Shown: in pieces, positions 15,996 through 23,883 of the stretch
Layout: each line of letters opens with the position of its first letter
Numbering within the stretch: position 1 is the first letter of the stretch
Assembly: GCA_024398475.1 (NCBI GenBank)
Contig: JAKSJB010000012.1
Location: forward strand, 1 to 55,999
Length of the DNA: 55,999 bases
Direction: 5' to 3'
Origin: Bacteroidaceae bacterium
GTDB lineage: Bacteria; Bacteroidota; Bacteroidia; Bacteroidales; Bacteroidaceae
Notes under the pieces: model-generated
The model's database searches: none
What the model was told of the DNA's origin: nothing
What the model saw: the letters and a program-made list of their open reading frames with translations, nothing else
Program-made: the position numbers and the translations under genes

Positions 15996-17303
15996 ATGAA
16001 ACGGACTACAATCTTGCTATCCGCACTATTGTGCCTTAGTGTACAAATCAATGCTCAGGGACTTCTGAAATCCTTGAAGAACAAGGCAGTAAATGCCCTG
16101 ACGGAAAAAGTCGTAAATAAAGTAAAGGGAAAGAATCAGCCAACATCTTCCGACACACCTTCTGCAACGACATCACCATCGTTCTCCGAATCTGCCGCCG
16201 ACGCATCCTATGCCAAGCGTCTCGGTCCGAGCGAGGAAGACTCATGGTCACTCGTAGGAAGTGTAGGCTATGACGAGGACAAGGACGTACAGAAACTCAA
16301 GTTTGCCGACTATAAGGACGCACTCGCATCCATAGTGGCGTTGCCGACGGCTAAGCAGGTAGCAACGGAGCAAGTACAGGACTTCGTGGCAAAGCAGGCA
16401 CAGGTGGAAATGGCTATTACCGCATTCGACGAAGAGATAATGCAGAAAGCCACAGCAGCCACCTTCAAGTCATCGGAACTCGCCCGCCAACTGCAGTCAG
16501 AACGTGCCAAAACGGCACAGAAGACGAATTCTGCCCTGGCAGCACTCAAGCAACCTTCCCCTGCCGAATTGATGCAGGCAATCAAGGATGCCGGTCTCAA
16601 CATTGAGGAAGCCACAGAAGAACAGATTGAGAAAGCCATAATACCTCTGCTGGCTAAGAAGAACGGAATGACAGTAGCAGAAATGCAAAAGTTGGCAGAT
16701 AAGGAAAAGCAGGAACAGGGATTGGGTAAAGGTATCGATAGGGTAGCCGACATCGCAAGCGAAATATCCGACCTCATCATGAACTTCCAGAGTTCGATAG
16801 TAGCCAACCAAACTGGCGCCGACGGTATTGAAAATGAACTGAAGGCTCTCCGTCTCGAAATAATTCAGGCATGGCCGAACTCTCCTGAATGTGCCAAAGT
16901 GGAACAGATGGAGCTGGAACTGAGCAGTAAAGTGAATGCATGGATGAACGATAACGACAAGACATGGAACGACGAGATGCCTGCCTTCTGGGTAGAAGGA
17001 CGCAAGGCACAGAACGCCGTAATCGACAAGTGGAACACGCAGCAGGCAGAAAAGTGGAACTCAGTAGTCAAGAAACACATAGATGCCGTTATGCCCGACG
17101 CACAGAAGTTTGTAAACCTCGCAACCGAACTGCAGACGCTCGAGGACAACAATGCCGATGTCGGTTACAAACTGGCATACAACGACGCGCAGAAGGCTTG
17201 CATGACGTTAGGAGTCTTGATGCTGAAACCTTTACTCCAGATGCCGGCATACAGCCTCGATATGCCAAAAGTGTCGCACACTCCAACTGAAAACGGAATC
17301 TGA
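15996..17303 (+). CDS. Exported alpha-helical protein of unknown function
   Basis: A 435-residue protein with a signal peptide (residues 1-20, ending INAQ), so probably periplasmic or secreted. The mature protein begins with a short basic/amphipathic helix (GLLKSLKNKAVNAL...), then a Ser/Thr/Pro-rich spacer (about 48-70). The rest is a long, mostly helical body rich in Ala, Glu, Lys and Gln, with predicted coiled-coil stretches around 110-190 and 290-390. No enzymatic motif is recognised and I cannot name a family. It has its own promoter, no operon partner on +, and composite repeat element D begins only 4 nt after its stop. Confidence 0.75.
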   Translation: MKRTTILLSALLCLSVQINAQGLLKSLKNKAVNALTEKVVNKVKGKNQPTSSDTPSATTSPSFSESAADASYAKRLGPSEEDSWSLVGSVGYDEDKDVQKLKFADYKDALASIVALPTAKQVATEQVQDFVAKQAQVEMAITAFDEEIMQKATAATFKSSELARQLQSERAKTAQKTNSALAALKQPSPAELMQAIKDAGLNIEEATEEQIEKAIIPLLAKKNGMTVAEMQKLADKEKQEQGLGKGIDRVADIASEISDLIMNFQSSIVANQTGADGIENELKALRLEIIQAWPNSPECAKVEQMELELSSKVNAWMNDNDKTWNDEMPAFWVEGRKAQNAVIDKWNTQQAEKWNSVVKKHIDAVMPDAQKFVNLATELQTLEDNNADVGYKLAYNDAQKACMTLGVLMLKPLLQMPAYSLDMPKVSHTPTENGI

Positions 17304-17307
17304 TTGG

Positions 17308-17430
17308 GAGTCAACGAGTCTACAAGTCTGCGAGTCTACAAGTCAACGAGTCAACAAGTCTACGAGTCAACGAGATTTCGATGATTCGAGTGACCGTCCG
17401 GATGGCAAGCCAATGGCTAATGGCGTTTAA
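17308..17430 (+). repeat. Composite repeat element D: 8-copy 8-bp array plus conserved tail
   Basis: Eight units (17308-17371) start 4 nt after the stop codon at 17303. The tail (17372-17430) contains GATGATTCGAG, TGACCGTCCGGATGGCAAG and CCAATGGCTAATGGC. This copy lies in a convergent gap, so unlike A-C it is not in the leader of any gene. Confidence 0.88.
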
Positions 17431-17440
17431 ACGATAGTGC

Positions 17441-17487
17441 AAAAAAAGAAGGGAGCAATGGTGGTTGTGCCATTGTCCCCTTCTTTG
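17441..17487. terminator. Bidirectional terminator between convergent genes
   Basis: A long stem (AAAGAAGGG..CAATGG with CCATTG..CCCTTCTTT, one internal mismatch) spans 17445-17486. On the - strand it is followed by seven T. It ends the lipoprotein gene at 17491 and may also stop the + gene. Confidence 0.8.
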
Positions 17488-17490
17488 TAT

Positions 17491-18093
17491 TTATTCGTTG
17501 TCTTCGATGTAGTCCTTCATGGATTGCTTGAGACTTGAGCCGGTTTCATCGTCGGAGAAGATGAAATCGTCGATGAGCCATTTACCTTTTTCGTACTTCA
17601 GGATGAGGTGGATGTGGGTGGGGGTACCGAAGTTGATGAGGGTGACGTCGGCAGCTGCCTTGTTCCCTGGCTTTTCGGTGGTTGTCACTCCTGTCACTTT
17701 GAGGTCTTCATAGTCCTGTGCGCTTATCCAGAAGTCCCAGTCGAAGAAGTAATCTTGGTTTTCTTCTTCAACCTTTTTTGCTTGGCTGTATAGGTTTTGA
17801 AACTCGACTGTGAGGTACTGTTCCTCGTTGTTCAGGAATTCTTCTGCCTTACCGGCATTGTAGAGCTTGCAGAGTTCGTCGTAGATGTGTCTGATCTGCC
17901 CAGCCGCAGCCTGCATGTCTGAAGTGTTTTCCTGTCCGTCACCGTCTTTTCCTGTTTCAGAGACTGTGCCGCAGTCTGCCTGTAACGTGGAATCGCACGT
18001 GTCGGGGTTGTCTGCCGTGGCTGTAGTCTTGATGTTCAGGGTGCAGGAACTGAGTAGGAGTATGCCTGCCGCGATGAATGGTTGATGCTTCAT
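17491..18093 (-). CDS. Lipoprotein with DUF3828-like domain
   Basis: A 200-residue predicted lipoprotein. The signal peptide ends LLLSSC (Cys17), followed by a Thr/Asp-rich spacer with two further cysteines. From about residue 70 the sequence (IRHIYDELCKLYNAGKAEEF..., LTVEFQNLYSQA..., WLIDDFIF, SLKQSMKDYI) resembles DUF3828, an NTF2-like envelope domain of unknown function. The start is the first ATG giving a proper signal peptide; the longer frame begins with TTG. It begins 11 nt after the ybjQ-like gene and is the last gene of the cluster. Confidence 0.72.
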   Translation of the reverse strand: MKHQPFIAAGILLLSSCTLNIKTTATADNPDTCDSTLQADCGTVSETGKDGDGQENTSDMQAAAGQIRHIYDELCKLYNAGKAEEFLNNEEQYLTVEFQNLYSQAKKVEEENQDYFFDWDFWISAQDYEDLKVTGVTTTEKPGNKAAADVTLINFGTPTHIHLILKYEKGKWLIDDFIFSDDETGSSLKQSMKDYIEDNE

Positions 18094-18104
18094 GTGGGTA
18101 TGGC

Positions 18105-18428
18105 TCAATCTTCTACGACTACTGCTGTTCCGCTTGTGGCAACCATGAGCATACTGGCACTCTGTCCGATGGTTTCGTAGTCGAGGTCTACCCCTACGAT
18201 GGCATTGGCTCCCATGGCTTCAGCGCGTGCTGACATTTCCTTGAGGGAATCTTCCTTGGCTTCGATGAGTACGCTTTCGTATGCGCGTGATCGTCCGCCT
18301 ACTATGTCACGGATGCTTGCTGCGAAGTCTCTGAACATGTTGGCTCCGATGATTGTTTCTCCGGATACGATTCCGCAGTATTTTACGATTTTGTGACCTT
18401 CGAGGGTCGGTGTTGTTGTGATAATCAT
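18105..18428 (-). CDS. YbjQ/UPF0145 family protein
   Basis: A 107-residue cytoplasmic protein of the YbjQ family (sometimes described as a heavy-metal-binding domain). Family features are the N-terminal [19 protein letters not shown] stretch, GANMFRDF, the [19 protein letters not shown] segment and the C-terminal GTAVVVE. Family proteins form oligomeric rings; the biological role is not established. The frame is open 18 codons further upstream, but the family start and length support the ATG at 18428. It lies between the DUF2807 gene (110 bp upstream) and the DUF3828-like lipoprotein. Confidence 0.9.
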   Translation of the reverse strand: MIITTTPTLEGHKIVKYCGIVSGETIIGANMFRDFAASIRDIVGGRSRAYESVLIEAKEDSLKEMSARAEAMGANAIVGVDLDYETIGQSASMLMVATSGTAVVVED

Positions 18429-18538
18429 AATTGTTATATTTTTAATTTGATGTTTTGATGTTTTGATTTTTCGATTCTTCAAGATGACGAGATTTCAAGT
18501 TTTCAAGTTGGATCCTAAGCCATTCGGTGATGGCTTTG

Positions 18539-19396
18539 TCATTTCATCTGCTTGGCATGGAGGTTTTTGGTGGTTACGAGTCCGAGGGCTGCCTTGTCGC
18601 GTATGAGTGTCTGGGCTGTGCCTTCTACTTCGACTTCTCCGCTTCCGCGTGAGACTATCTGCAGGGTGGTGCAGTTGACTTCTATGTCGATGTCGCCTGA
18701 GCCTGTGGATTCTGCTTCGATGTTGTCGGCTTCAAGGTTTCCGTCGATGTCGCCGCTGCCGTTGGTGAGGAGTCGGGCTTCGGGGGTTCTTGTCCATACG
18801 AGGTCAATGTCGCCGCTGCCTGATGTGGTGGCTTGGAGGTTCTGTTCTGCGGTGAGATGGCGTATCTTTACGTCACCGCTGCCGTCAACATTGATTTCTA
18901 TGTTGCCTGTACTGTATTCGTGGAAGGTGATGTCACCGCTGCCGTAGTTGGTGATCCTGACTGTGCCAGACTGTATGGGGGCGTGGGCTACGATGTCGCC
19001 TGAACCTCCTACCAGGAATTCCTTGATGTCGGGGGCTGTGACATTGAGGACTATGTTGGGGATGCTGACGTTGGTGCGGGCTTTGCTGCTGCTGCGTACT
19101 GTGAGCGTTCCTGCTGAGTCTGTTTCTATGTCGTACATGCTGAGGGCGTTTTCATTGCCTTTTATGCTGACGCTGTATTCTTTGCCTTGGGTGTATACAA
19201 TGTCGGCATTGGTGAGCGTGCTTATTCGGCTGAAATTGCGGAGCAGGGTGTCCTTGGTTATGACTTTTCCCCATTTCTCGGAATTTCTGAATCCTCCTGA
19301 CTTGTAGAACTGTGGCGCTTGGTCCATCACGCATGAACTGATGACTGTTGCAGCCAGACATGCTGTTGCGAAGGTGGCAATTCTCGTCTTTCTCAT
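18539..19396 (-). CDS. DUF2807 (GIN domain) lipoprotein, beta-helix type
   Basis: A 285-residue predicted lipoprotein: the signal peptide ends VISSC at residue 22. The body is a right-handed beta-helix of the DUF2807 putative adhesin head family. It has seven near-regular GSGD(I/V) turns (GSGDIVAH, GSGDITFH, GSGDVKIR, GSGDIDLV, GSGDIDGN, GSGDIDIE, GSGEVEVE), each marking one helical rung of about 20 residues. Such proteins are common in Bacteroidota envelopes and often sit beside GntR/ABC genes; no ligand is known. It starts 33 nt after the GntR-type regulator. Confidence 0.88.
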   Translation of the reverse strand: MRKTRIATFATACLAATVISSCVMDQAPQFYKSGGFRNSEKWGKVITKDTLLRNFSRISTLTNADIVYTQGKEYSVSIKGNENALSMYDIETDSAGTLTVRSSSKARTNVSIPNIVLNVTAPDIKEFLVGGSGDIVAHAPIQSGTVRITNYGSGDITFHEYSTGNIEINVDGSGDVKIRHLTAEQNLQATTSGSGDIDLVWTRTPEARLLTNGSGDIDGNLEADNIEAESTGSGDIDIEVNCTTLQIVSRGSGEVEVEGTAQTLIRDKAALGLVTTKNLHAKQMK

Positions 19397-19429
19397 AATC
19401 CTGATGTGGTTGGTTGTTGGTACTTTGGT

Positions 19430-19783
19430 TTATTGGTCGCCCATGAGTTTCAGCAGTTCTTCCTTGCTGATACCGAGGGTCTGCATGGTGCGGATGATGT
19501 CGGGGATAACTTCCTCGATGAATTCCCTGCGCCTAATCTGCCTGATGATGTCCTTGGCTCCCTTGCTGACGAAGTAGCCGAGTCCGCGCTTGGTGAAGAT
19601 TACTTCCTGGTTCTGCATCCATTCGAAGGAACGCATGACGGTGTTGCTGTTTACTTCGACCATGCTTGCTACTTCTCTTACGGATGGTATGCGCTCGTCT
19701 TCCTTGTACTTGTCGGTCAGGATTTCATCACACAGATAGTCTGCAATCTGCAAATATATCGCTTTTTTTCCAGTAAAGTCCAT
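19430..19783 (-). CDS. GntR-family (YtrA subfamily) transcriptional regulator
   Basis: A 117-residue repressor-type protein. Residues 8-75 form the winged helix (YLQIADYLCDEIL, IPSVREVASMVEVN, NTVMRSFEWMQNQ, then the wing GLGYFVS). The C-terminal 40 residues are a short helical dimerisation segment rather than a ligand-binding domain, as in YtrA. YtrA-type regulators usually control the ABC transporter encoded beside them. Here the ATPase and permease are the upstream genes and a 53-aa membrane protein gene ends 3 nt before this start, so autoregulation of the operon is likely. Confidence 0.9.
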   Translation of the reverse strand: MDFTGKKAIYLQIADYLCDEILTDKYKEDERIPSVREVASMVEVNSNTVMRSFEWMQNQEVIFTKRGLGYFVSKGAKDIIRQIRRREFIEEVIPDIIRTMQTLGISKEELLKLMGDQ

Positions 19784-19786
19784 TTG

Positions 19787-19948
19787 TCAATTGCTTTTTT
19801 TGTTAAAAAAACAGTTTTTATGTATTATGTGTGCCAACAGGTAGATTCCGATACTTGCCGTGATGCAGAGTAGTGGGGAGATTGTTCCTGTTGCGATGCT
19901 CTCAAACAATGTGGTTGTTATGAGTATGGATGATAGTATGGTTGCCAT
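19787..19948 (-). CDS. 53-aa membrane micropeptide inside the ABC/GntR operon
   Basis: An unannotated small frame with ATG at 19948 and TGA at 19787-19789. The product begins MATILSSILITTTLF and has one long or two short hydrophobic stretches (about residues 4-15 and 22-45). It ends in a basic tail (HKNCFFNKKSN), predicting an inner-membrane peptide with a cytoplasmic C terminus. It fits exactly between the permease stop (6 nt gap) and the GntR start (3 nt gap), which strongly suggests translation. It could be a small subunit or regulator of the transporter; I recognise no family. Confidence 0.65.
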   Translation of the reverse strand: MATILSSILITTTLFESIATGTISPLLCITASIGIYLLAHIIHKNCFFNKKSN

Positions 19949-19954
19949 GGTGTG

Positions 19955-20878
19955 TTAGTGGTTGAAGCGGTTAGTCAACTGGGCTTTCTTGTAGAGGTGG
20001 TATGCTCCGATCCAGCATGCTATTCCTGTTATGGCTGAGAATATGCAGCAGAAGAGCATCCATCCGCTGAGTATGTTAAATATTGTCAACGCTTCCGTGT
20101 TTGTTTCCCATGTGGTGTCGGTATAGTTACCGATTATGATTAGTACAACTATGATTATTATTGCGAAGATGATGCTTATTACTTGCTGGATGATGTATGA
20201 GATGGGCAGGTTGTATTTATAGATGATGGAATTGAAGAGGGCGTAGAAGCCTGTCTCGAGAATCATTCCTGTGATGATTGATGGCCAGCAGTAACTGAAG
20301 AAAGTGTCGAGGTGCTTGATGGCTTCAATGTCGTCGCCTGTCATGCTGGATTGGAACGACAAGTTACCTGTGTAGGTGGACATGATGTTTTCTAATGAGA
20401 AATAGTTGCTGCTGAGGTATTCGCCGAACAGCCATCCTGTGCCTTGGGGTCCCATGACGAGGTAGGAGAGGAGTGCGTTGATGCCGTCGCTGACTGCTAT
20501 GGCTACGAGTGACGCGATGATTGTTCCGCCCATGCAGATGAGTACGTGCCAGGTGTATTTCTCGGATGGGGTGGCTGGAAGTGTGAGGTGGGTGATGCGT
20601 CCTTGCTTGTTGCGCATTGGGTGGAGTATGCATGCTGACATGATTTCCATTCCTATCATTACTGCACATACGATGTAGAGACTTGTCTTCCAGAGTCGGT
20701 CGCTGGTGTAGATGCTTTCATCTACTGCGAACATAAGCCAACGGAGTGCGAAGGAGATGATTGTGATTGAAAGTATTGCTATTCCCAACACGACGAACAT
20801 GTTGCGGTAGAATTTCCTGTTGATGGTGAGGTCCCACTTTGCATAGTTGGCAAATCGGGTTGTATTGAAGTTTTCCAT
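19955..20878 (-). CDS. Multi-spanning membrane protein, ABC permease partner
   Basis: A 307-residue integral membrane protein with about six hydrophobic segments (about residues 28-48, 66-85, 110-132, 195-215, 230-250 and 270-290). It has a cytoplasmic N terminus and a basic loop after segment 2 (HPMRNKQGRITHLTLPATPSEKYTWHV). That TLPATPSEK motif is typical of Bacteroidota ABC-2-like permeases next to YtrA-type regulators. It starts 11 nt after the ATPase gene. Substrate unknown; cell-envelope lipid or peptide export is a guess. Confidence 0.8.
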   Translation of the reverse strand: MENFNTTRFANYAKWDLTINRKFYRNMFVVLGIAILSITIISFALRWLMFAVDESIYTSDRLWKTSLYIVCAVMIGMEIMSACILHPMRNKQGRITHLTLPATPSEKYTWHVLICMGGTIIASLVAIAVSDGINALLSYLVMGPQGTGWLFGEYLSSNYFSLENIMSTYTGNLSFQSSMTGDDIEAIKHLDTFFSYCWPSIITGMILETGFYALFNSIIYKYNLPISYIIQQVISIIFAIIIIVVLIIIGNYTDTTWETNTEALTIFNILSGWMLFCCIFSAITGIACWIGAYHLYKKAQLTNRFNH

Positions 20879-20889
20879 TTCGTTTCTCC

Positions 20890-21597
20890 TTATTTTGTTG
20901 CGTTTAACAATTCATTGAACTTGGTCTCGAGATTGATGGCTTCGTCTTCGCTGAAGAGTTCGTCCATCTTGCTATGGGTGAGTATGCGGTTCTTATCTAT
21001 CATGGTGACGTGGTCGAGCAGTAGTTCTACGTCGCGTACCTGATGGGTGGAGATGATGATTGTCTGGTCTTCGCTGGTGTTGCCGGCTACGATCTTGCGG
21101 AACTGACTCTTTGACGGTATGTCGAGTCCGTTGGTTGGTTCGTCCATGAGCAGGAGTCGTGTACGTGTGGCGAGTGCTACGCACATGTATACTTTTTTCT
21201 TCTGTCCCATTGAGAGTGATCCGAGATTGATGTCGTAGGGCATCTCGAAACTTTCAAGACTGCGGCGGAGAAGTTCTTCGTCGAATCGTGGATAGAAGGG
21301 CTTGAGGCGGCTGACGAATTTCTCCAGCGGTATGGCTGGGAGATTGTATTCTTCGGGTACGATGAACAGGTCTTCGAGTACTTCGGGACGACGGAGTGTG
21401 ACGTCTGTTCCGTTGTATGTGACGTTGCCTGCTGATGGGCGGAGCAGTCCTGATATGAGGTAGAGGAGTGTGCTCTTTCCTGTTCCGTTCTTTCCAAGGA
21501 GTCCGTAGATTCCTGGTTCTTCGTACTTCAAGGTGAAGTCCTCAAGTACGTTGGCTCCTTTGCGGTAGCCGAATGTGATGTTGTTGATTTCTAACAT
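20890..21597 (-). CDS. ABC transporter ATP-binding protein
   Basis: A 235-residue ATPase with Walker A GKNGTGKS (about 37-44), the signature LSMGQ and Walker B LLLMDEP followed by TNGLD, then the H-loop (STHQ). It pairs with the membrane protein encoded 11 nt downstream. The start was set at the family-typical MLEINNITFGY; the frame continues nine codons upstream. The operon context (micropeptide, YtrA-type repressor, DUF2807 lipoprotein) resembles envelope-stress-responsive exporters. Confidence 0.93.
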   Translation of the reverse strand: MLEINNITFGYRKGANVLEDFTLKYEEPGIYGLLGKNGTGKSTLLYLISGLLRPSAGNVTYNGTDVTLRRPEVLEDLFIVPEEYNLPAIPLEKFVSRLKPFYPRFDEELLRRSLESFEMPYDINLGSLSMGQKKKVYMCVALATRTRLLLMDEPTNGLDIPSKSQFRKIVAGNTSEDQTIIISTHQVRDVELLLDHVTMIDKNRILTHSKMDELFSEDEAINLETKFNELLNATK

Positions 21598-21695
21598 AAT
21601 ATTGTCTTTTTTCAACTTTCGCAAGTTTCTGACTTGCTCAGTTTCAGGAGTTTAGTAATTTTGGAGTTAAAGGAAGTTTAGTAGTGGTTTAACTT

Positions 21696-22499
21696 TTATT
21701 GTTCTGACTGTGTGTTGTATTCTGCCATTTTTGTTGTCAGTTTTTGTGCTACGTTCAGCATGTCGGATGTCAGGGCTTTGTTTCCCTTGCTGAAATTCTG
21801 CCATGCTGATGTGTCGAATAGTTTTGTCATGGCCTTGAAGTCTTCGACGGTTACTTTGCCGTTGTATGCATTTGCCAGCATCGTTGGCAGGTTGGCATTG
21901 AGGTATTGTTGGATTGTTTCCAACTTGTTGGTGAGCATTTCATTTGGAATGGGCAGGCTCTTGATGGAATTGAGTGCGGATTCTACGGTGGAAAGCATAT
22001 CGGATTTTCTGCAGTATTCGGAACATGCCTTGAAATATGTCTTGCTGATGCCGTCGTCCAGTACTACTGGTTCGGGTGTCCCTCCTGTCAATACGTTCAT
22101 TATTGGCTTGGACATCTTGCTGGCGAGTCCGCTGTTTAAGTCTGTTGCCAATGACTGGATGTGTTCGTTGGCTGTCTTGATTTCCGGTTTCTGGAATTGA
22201 TTGGTTATGAAGTTCAGGTCTTCGGTTGTGACGTATGGCTCGTAGTAGTCTGCCATGATGTCTATGACGTCGTTCATCATCTGATTCTTTACGTATTCCT
22301 GGGTTGAACCGGGGATGCCCTTCACGGATGCTAATGCTGACTCCAGGGATTGGGTGAGTGTGCCGGTGTAGGATTGGGCAACTATGCCGCTTTCCATCAT
22401 TTGCCTGAATGATTCCCTGAATGTCTGTTTGCTGTCTTCCTGTGCAAATCCTAAAATACTTGTTGCTAATATCGCAACTGTGAGAATTACTTTTTTCAT
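21696..22499 (-). CDS. Exported helical protein, DUF2059-like, duplicated
   Basis: A 267-residue protein with a signal peptide (residues 1-19, ending GFAQ), probably periplasmic. The mature part appears to contain two related helical halves. Each has a segment like YEPYVTTEDLNFITNQF or YNGKVTVEDFKAMTKLF, the acidic/hydrophobic pattern seen in DUF2059 proteins (lteeElkall..Fy). Assignment to DUF2059 is tentative. A consensus promoter lies upstream and the ABC ATPase starts 98 nt downstream, so it may be the first gene of the cluster. Confidence 0.65.
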   Translation of the reverse strand: MKKVILTVAILATSILGFAQEDSKQTFRESFRQMMESGIVAQSYTGTLTQSLESALASVKGIPGSTQEYVKNQMMNDVIDIMADYYEPYVTTEDLNFITNQFQKPEIKTANEHIQSLATDLNSGLASKMSKPIMNVLTGGTPEPVVLDDGISKTYFKACSEYCRKSDMLSTVESALNSIKSLPIPNEMLTNKLETIQQYLNANLPTMLANAYNGKVTVEDFKAMTKLFDTSAWQNFSKGNKALTSDMLNVAQKLTTKMAEYNTQSEQ

Positions 22500-22563
22500 A
22501 TTTATTTGTTTTATTGTATATGAGAATACCATTATTTGAGTGTTCTACTTAACTATGACACTG

Positions 22564-22595
22564 CAAAAGTATGGCAACATTTTGAAACTACCAAA
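22564..22595 (-). promoter_or_regulatory. Promoter of the DUF2059-like gene
   Basis: On the - strand TTTG (22592-22595), 20 nt, TACTTTTG (22564-22571). Confidence 0.6.
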
Positions 22596-22665
22596 TATTT
22601 TGGCAAAAATTTTCGATTTTTTTGAAAAATAATTGAAAATAGGGTGGTATTTGGCTGGTAAACAT

Positions 22666-22699
22666 AAAAAAACAAGGTCTGTCGTGATGACAAACCTTG
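22666..22699 (-). terminator. Terminator of tRNA-Leu
   Basis: On the - strand an 11-bp stem CAAGGTTTGTC/GACAGACCTTG (one G-U) with a 5-nt loop is followed by seven T. It begins 9 nt after the tRNA 3' end. Confidence 0.88.
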
Positions 22700-22707
22700 C
22701 TTTGAGT

Positions 22708-22794
22708 TGGTACCGAAAGTGGGACTCGAACCCACACAGGCGTTATGCCCAAGGGATTTTAAGTCCCTCGTGTCTACCATTCCACCATTTCGGC
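22708..22794 (-). tRNA. tRNA-Leu (anticodon TAA)
   Basis: A class II tRNA of 87 nt including an encoded CCA. The acceptor stem is GCCGAAA/TTTCGGT with discriminator A. The anticodon stem GGGA/TCCC encloses CTTAAAA with anticodon TAA (reads UUA). A long variable arm (TTGGGCATAACGCC) and T arm GTGGGTTCGAGTCCCAC are visible. It has its own -7 element upstream and terminator downstream. Confidence 0.96.
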
Positions 22795-22832
22795 AGCCTT
22801 AGTGACAATGTGATGTTTCACATTTGCGGCTG

Positions 22833-22840
22833 CAAAGGTA
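22833..22840 (-). promoter_or_regulatory. -7 element for tRNA-Leu
   Basis: On the - strand TACCTTTG, 38 bp upstream of the tRNA 5' end. No clear -33 box. Confidence 0.45.
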
Positions 22841-22955
22841 AGAAATAAATCACGAAAACGAAAAGGAAAATGCAAAATGTTTGTGATGTTGTACAAAAAA
22901 ATATCGTTTTTCCATAAAGTGCCGTTTATTAAATATGTTGTTGGAGAATAATTGC

Positions 22956-22963
22956 TAACTTTG
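22956..22963 (+). promoter_or_regulatory. -7 element for the cyclophilin gene
   Basis: TAACTTTG followed by C, 92 bp before the chosen ATG. The -33 box is weak. Confidence 0.5.
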
Positions 22964-23055
22964 CGATGTATTACGGGTATGCCGGAACCTGAAGTGATGG
23001 CTGCTGTAGTGTAGGGTTGCGTTATTATGGTATAGGATACATTATATTATTTTAT

Positions 23056-23883
23056 ATGAAAGGAAACATTTTATTGACTTTGCTGGTGTCGTTCTTTACT
23101 CTCACGGCATGCAACGGACAGAATGGTGAACCTGAAACTGAGGTTATGCTCGAAACGAATCTGGGGGATATACGTATCAAACTGTACAACGATACTCCGC
23201 TTCATCGTGACAACTTCATCAGGAATGTTAAGGAGGGTAGGTATGATGACTGTACATGGCATCGTATTATCCGCAGTTTCATGATTCAGACGGGGGAGCA
23301 GAAGACTGATATCAGGGATAGTGCTGCAATTGATACTTCGATGGTGGATTCTTCGGAATGGATCGCTTCTGAAATACTGTTCCCGCGCCATTATCATAGA
23401 CGTGGGGCTGTTGCTGCTGCACGTGAGGGCGATGACGTGAATCCTAACTGGAAATCTGACCATTTTCAGTTCTATATCGTAACAGGACGTACTTACAATG
23501 ATGATGGATTGAGGGAACTGGAACTTGCCAATGAGGAGAAGGTGGCTCAGAGAATCTATGCAAGGAAGATGGAACAGCATAAGAAGGAACTTGACGACAT
23601 GAGGCGCAGGCGTGACCTTCAGGGGGTGAGTGACTTGCTGGAAAAACTGTTGGACGAATCTCATGCTGAGGTTTCGGATAATCCGCCTGCAAGATATACA
23701 AGTGAGCAGATCCGTTCTTACCGTTCGGTGGGTGGTGCTCCTTGGCTTGACCGTGAATATACTGTATTCGGTGAAGTGGTTGAAGGCATGAAGACGGTCT
23801 TGGCTATTGAGAAGGTGAAGACTGGCGAGAATGACCGTCCGTTGGGTGAAGTAAAGATTATAAGGGCATACGTAATTGAATAG
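23056..23883 (+). CDS. Peptidyl-prolyl cis-trans isomerase, cyclophilin-type lipoprotein
   Basis: A 275-residue envelope protein. The signal peptide ends LTAC (Cys19), so it is probably a periplasm-facing lipoprotein. The cyclophilin fold is split: LETNLGDIRIKLYNDTPLHRDNF, then YDDCTWHRIIRSFMIQTG, and YTVFGEVVEGM near the C terminus. A charged helical insertion of about 60 residues (about 150-215) lies before the last strand. The catalytic Arg region (HRIIRSFMIQ) is present. The start at 23056 gives the lipobox; 13 upstream codons are open. The stop TAG is immediately followed by the ATG of the pseudouridine synthase, so the two are coupled. Confidence 0.93.
   Translation: MKGNILLTLLVSFFTLTACNGQNGEPETEVMLETNLGDIRIKLYNDTPLHRDNFIRNVKEGRYDDCTWHRIIRSFMIQTGEQKTDIRDSAAIDTSMVDSSEWIASEILFPRHYHRRGAVAAAREGDDVNPNWKSDHFQFYIVTGRTYNDDGLRELELANEEKVAQRIYARKMEQHKKELDDMRRRRDLQGVSDLLEKLLDESHAEVSDNPPARYTSEQIRSYRSVGGAPWLDREYTVFGEVVEGMKTVLAIEKVKTGENDRPLGEVKIIRAYVIE

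Noticed and set aside
10125..17371. 8-bp arrays as CRISPR
   Set aside because: Units are contiguous with no spacers, far shorter than CRISPR repeats, and no cas genes are present.
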